Assembly: GCA_031278405.1 (NCBI GenBank)
Contig: JAITKL010000049.1
Coordinates: 1-5,902 of the forward strand
Direction of reading: 5' to 3'
Length of the DNA: 5,902 nt
Source of the DNA: Endomicrobium sp.
Lineage (GTDB): Bacteria; Elusimicrobiota; Endomicrobiia; Endomicrobiales; Endomicrobiaceae
Shown: piece by piece, positions 3,474-5,902 of the stretch
Numbering within the stretch: the first letter of the stretch is position 1
Layout of the letters: every line of letters starts with the position of its first letter
Notes under the pieces: model-generated
Told to the model about the DNA's origin: nothing
Seen by the model: the letters and a program-made list of their open reading frames with translations, nothing else
Databases searched by the model: none
Position numbers and translations under genes: made by a program

Positions 3474-5902
3474 ATGGATATGGATAAAGTTTACAATTCT
3501 AAAGAAGTTGAAAAAAAATGGAGCAAATATTGGGTAGAAAACAAAACATTTTCAGCAAAAATAGATAAAAATAAAAAACCGTTTACAATAGTAATACCGC
3601 CTGCAAACGTAACAGGTTCTTTGCATATGGGACATGCTTTAAATACCACTTTGCAAGACATTATAATAAGGTTTAAAAAAATGCAAGGATATAACACTTT
3701 ATGGGTGCCAGGCACAGATCACGGCGGAATAGCTACGCAAAATGTAGTTGAAAAACTTCTCAAAAAAGAAGGAATAACTAAACATGATTTGGGGCGAGAA
3801 AAGTTTTTAGAAAAAATGTGGCAGTGGCGGAGCAAAACAAGCGATACAATATTAAACCAGCTTAAAATGATAGGTTGTGGGTTAGACTGGGACAGAGTCT
3901 CTTTTACAATGGACGAAAGTCGCTCTAAATCTGTAAAAAAAGCATTTATACAGTTATTTGAGAAAGGACTTATATACAGAGGTAAAAGGCTTGTAAATTG
4001 GTGTCATAGATGTTTAACGGCATTGTCCGATATAGAAGTAGAATATGAAGATGAGAAAAGCAATCTATGGCATATAAAGTATCCTTTAAGAGATTCTGAC
4101 GGTTATGTTATTGTTGCAACAACTAGACCTGAAACAATGCTTGGCGATACTGCAGTTGTCGTAAACCCTGACGACGAGAGATATATGCATTTAGTGGGAA
4201 AAACTTTAAAACTTCCTTTAGTAAACAGAGAAATAAAAATAATTTCAGATTATATTGTAGATAAATCTTTCGGCACTGGGGCGGTTAAAGTTACGCCTGC
4301 TCACGACGTAACCGATAACGAAATAGCAAAAAGAAGTAATTTAGAAACAATAGAAATAATAGATATTAACGGCAAAATGATAAACGTGCCTGTAAAATAT
4401 CAAGGATTGAGCGTTGAAGAAGCAAGAAAAGAAGTAGTTAAAGATTTAAAAGAGGTGGGTTTTTTGGTAAAAATAGAAGATTACACTCATTCAGTAGGCA
4501 GATGTTATAGATGTTCAACTAAAGTAGAGCCTTTAATGTCAGAACAGTGGTTCTTAAATATTGGAGAAATGTCTAAGAAAGCCATAGATGCGGCGAATAA
4601 TGCCAAAACGGTTTTCTACCCTCAATCTTGGAAAAAACCTTACATTTTATGGCTTGAAAACTTAAGGGATTGGTGCATAAGTCGTCAGATATGGTGGGGA
4701 CATAGAATTCCGATATATTATTGCGTTGACGACAAAGGCAATAGAACAAGTTGTAAGCCTATAGCTTCTTTTGAAAAACCTAAAGAATGTCCGCACTGTA
4801 AAGACAAAAACTTTATGCAGGACGAAGATGTTTTGGATACGTGGTTTTCTTCAGCTTTATGGACTATAAGCGTGTTCGGTTGGGGTGAAAATGAAAACAG
4901 CCAAGACTTGAAATATTTCTATCCAACATCTGTTTTGGCTACAGGGCACGAGATAATTTATCTATGGGTTGCAAGAATGGTGCAATTTGGTCTTGAATTT
5001 ATGAAAGATGTGCCGTACAAAGATATATTTATACACGGCATAGTTAGAGATAAACACGGTAAAAAGATGTCAAAATCTTTAGGTAATGTGATTGATCCCC
5101 GCTATATTATTGAAAAATACGGCGCAGATGCTCTAAGATTTGACTTGGCTCAGTCTGCCGCTCCCGGAAGAGATATGCAGATTTCTGAAGAGTCTTTTTT
5201 AGTTGCAAGAAATTTTGCAAATAAAGTTTGGAATGCTTCAAGATTTATATTAATGAACTTGAAAGGTATAGATACACTTGACGAAAAGATAATGCCCGCC
5301 GAACTTGCCGACGAATGGATCATAGCCGAATTTGAAAGCACTTTTGAAAAAGTTAAAACAGCTTATGATTCTTATAATATTGATGTGGCTGCAAGGGAAA
5401 TTTATGATTTCTTTTGGACAAAATACTGCGATTGGTATATAGAGTTGTCAAAAATACGTATGACGTCTTCAAATATTAACGTAAAAAGACAAGTGCTTTC
5501 AATACTTGTTTATATATTAAAAGGAACTTTGCAATTATTATCGCCAGTAATGCCGTTTATAACTTCTGAAATTTGGCAAATATTGAACAAAGATGGAAAA
5601 ATAATAGCCGAAAGTGTATTTCCCAAGACAAAAACTTCAGGATTTTTGGAGTCTTTAGAGAAAATGAGAACAGTGCAAGATATAATTGTAAAAATAAGAA
5701 CACTAAGAAGTAAAATGAACATCTCGCCTGCTGTTCAAATAGAGGCATTGTTTAATATTTTAGATGAAAATAAAGAAAAAACTATAAAAGAAAACGAACG
5801 TTATATAAAACAACTTGCCAAAATAATATCCATACAGTTTGGCAAAAATATTGAAAGACCCAAAAATTCAGCTTTAGTTGTTGCTGGTGGATTTGAAATA
5901 TT
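3474..5902 (+). CDS. valS: Valyl-tRNA synthetase (3' end outside window)
   Basis: Class Ia aminoacyl-tRNA synthetase that charges tRNA-Val and edits mischarged Thr. The frame is open from 3474 to the window end, 809 full codons plus 2 bases. Bacterial ValRS is about 880-940 aa, so mainly the C-terminal coiled-coil arm is missing. Seen in order: PPANVTGSLHMGH with the HIGH motif HMGH at 51-54; GTDHGG (80-85); CxxC pairs C177/C180 and C344/C347; the editing domain with TTRPETMLGD (from 216) and GTGAVKVTPAHD (267-278); DWCISRQIWWGHRIP (399-413); a cysteine cluster C417, C427, C439, C442 likely to bind zinc; LDTWFSSALW; KMSKS at 531-535; and the helical anticodon-binding domain from about 580. 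No catalytic residue is missing. I chose the ATG at 3474 because GGGA lies 8 bases upstream; the ATG at 3480 would be too far from it. It is divergent from the SDR gene. IleRS and LeuRS are excluded by the ValRS-specific editing and GTDHGG wording. Confidence 0.97.
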   Translation, partial: MDMDKVYNSKEVEKKWSKYWVENKTFSAKIDKNKKPFTIVIPPANVTGSLHMGHALNTTLQDIIIRFKKMQGYNTLWVPGTDHGGIATQNVVEKLLKKEGITKHDLGREKFLEKMWQWRSKTSDTILNQLKMIGCGLDWDRVSFTMDESRSKSVKKAFIQLFEKGLIYRGKRLVNWCHRCLTALSDIEVEYEDEKSNLWHIKYPLRDSDGYVIVATTRPETMLGDTAVVVNPDDERYMHLVGKTLKLPLVNREIKIISDYIVDKSFGTGAVKVTPAHDVTDNEIAKRSNLETIEIIDINGKMINVPVKYQGLSVEEARKEVVKDLKEVGFLVKIEDYTHSVGRCYRCSTKVEPLMSEQWFLNIGEMSKKAIDAANNAKTVFYPQSWKKPYILWLENLRDWCISRQIWWGHRIPIYYCVDDKGNRTSCKPIASFEKPKECPHCKDKNFMQDEDVLDTWFSSALWTISVFGWGENENSQDLKYFYPTSVLATGHEIIYLWVARMVQFGLEFMKDVPYKDIFIHGIVRDKHGKKMSKSLGNVIDPRYIIEKYGADALRFDLAQSAAPGRDMQISEESFLVARNFANKVWNASRFILMNLKGIDTLDEKIMPAELADEWIIAEFESTFEKVKTAYDSYNIDVAAREIYDFFWTKYCDWYIELSKIRMTSSNINVKRQVLSILVYILKGTLQLLSPVMPFITSEIWQILNKDGKIIAESVFPKTKTSGFLESLEKMRTVQDIIVKIRTLRSKMNISPAVQIEALFNILDENKEKTIKENERYIKQLAKIISIQFGKNIERPKNSALVVAGGFEI

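Noticed and set aside
3491..3715. Minus-strand frame opposite the valS 5' region
   Set aside because: It is an antisense shadow of valS across the HIGH-motif region, which is clearly coding on the + strand.
5150..5748. Three minus-strand frames of 63-70 codons
   Set aside because: They are antisense shadows of the valS anticodon-binding region, with hydrophobic or Ser-rich composition expected from the complement of AT-rich coding DNA.

Overview
This is an AT-rich bacterial window (roughly one-third G+C by eye) with short intergenic spaces and ATA/AGA-rich codon use. All four annotated genes whose 3' ends lie inside the window, apart from the broken yjbQ, end in TAA. Several parts look decayed: a yjbQ gene split by one amber codon, an apparent bioF relic, and a bioA tail with eroded motifs. 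The pattern fits a lineage undergoing genome reduction. The style of the proteins recalls Elusimicrobia/Endomicrobium-type symbionts, but that placement is from memory and is not proven by this window.

Layout, left to right. (1) 1-221, + strand: the C-terminal tail of a class III aminotransferase, best read as BioA, entering from outside the window. (2) 222-808: no intact gene. On the minus strand, about 330-670, it holds what looks like a degraded second copy of bioF. It shares a 20-base exact match over the PLP-lysine codons with the intact gene, plus further short colinear matches. A weak hairpin with a T-run lies at 733-767. (3) 809-1972, minus strand: an intact bioF (8-amino-7-oxononanoate synthase). 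(4) 1973-2089: a short divergent promoter region. (5) 2090-2506, + strand: a yjbQ/UPF0047 gene broken by TAG at 2432-2434, exactly where the family has a conserved Trp. The remaining 23 codons are still readable in the same frame up to the natural TAA. (6) 2507-2671: short spacer with no convincing gene. (7) 2672-3373, minus strand: a FabG-like short-chain dehydrogenase. (8) 3374-3473: divergent promoter region with a near-perfect 22-bp palindrome built from two opposing -10 boxes. (9) 3474 to the window end, + strand: valS, all but about the last 70-130 codons.

How the genes relate. BioF and BioA catalyse consecutive steps of biotin synthesis: pimeloyl thioester + Ala gives KAPA, and KAPA + SAM gives DAPA. 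Here they lie on opposite strands, so they are not one operon. The FabG-like reductase might help make the pimeloyl chain, but it is separated from bioF by the yjbQ pseudogene and is transcribed from its own promoter, so this is only a suggestion. ValS is an unrelated housekeeping gene. I see no mobile element, CRISPR array, tRNA or rRNA, and no convincing undescribed system. The most notable signals are the amber-interrupted yjbQ and the bioF relic beside a living bioF.
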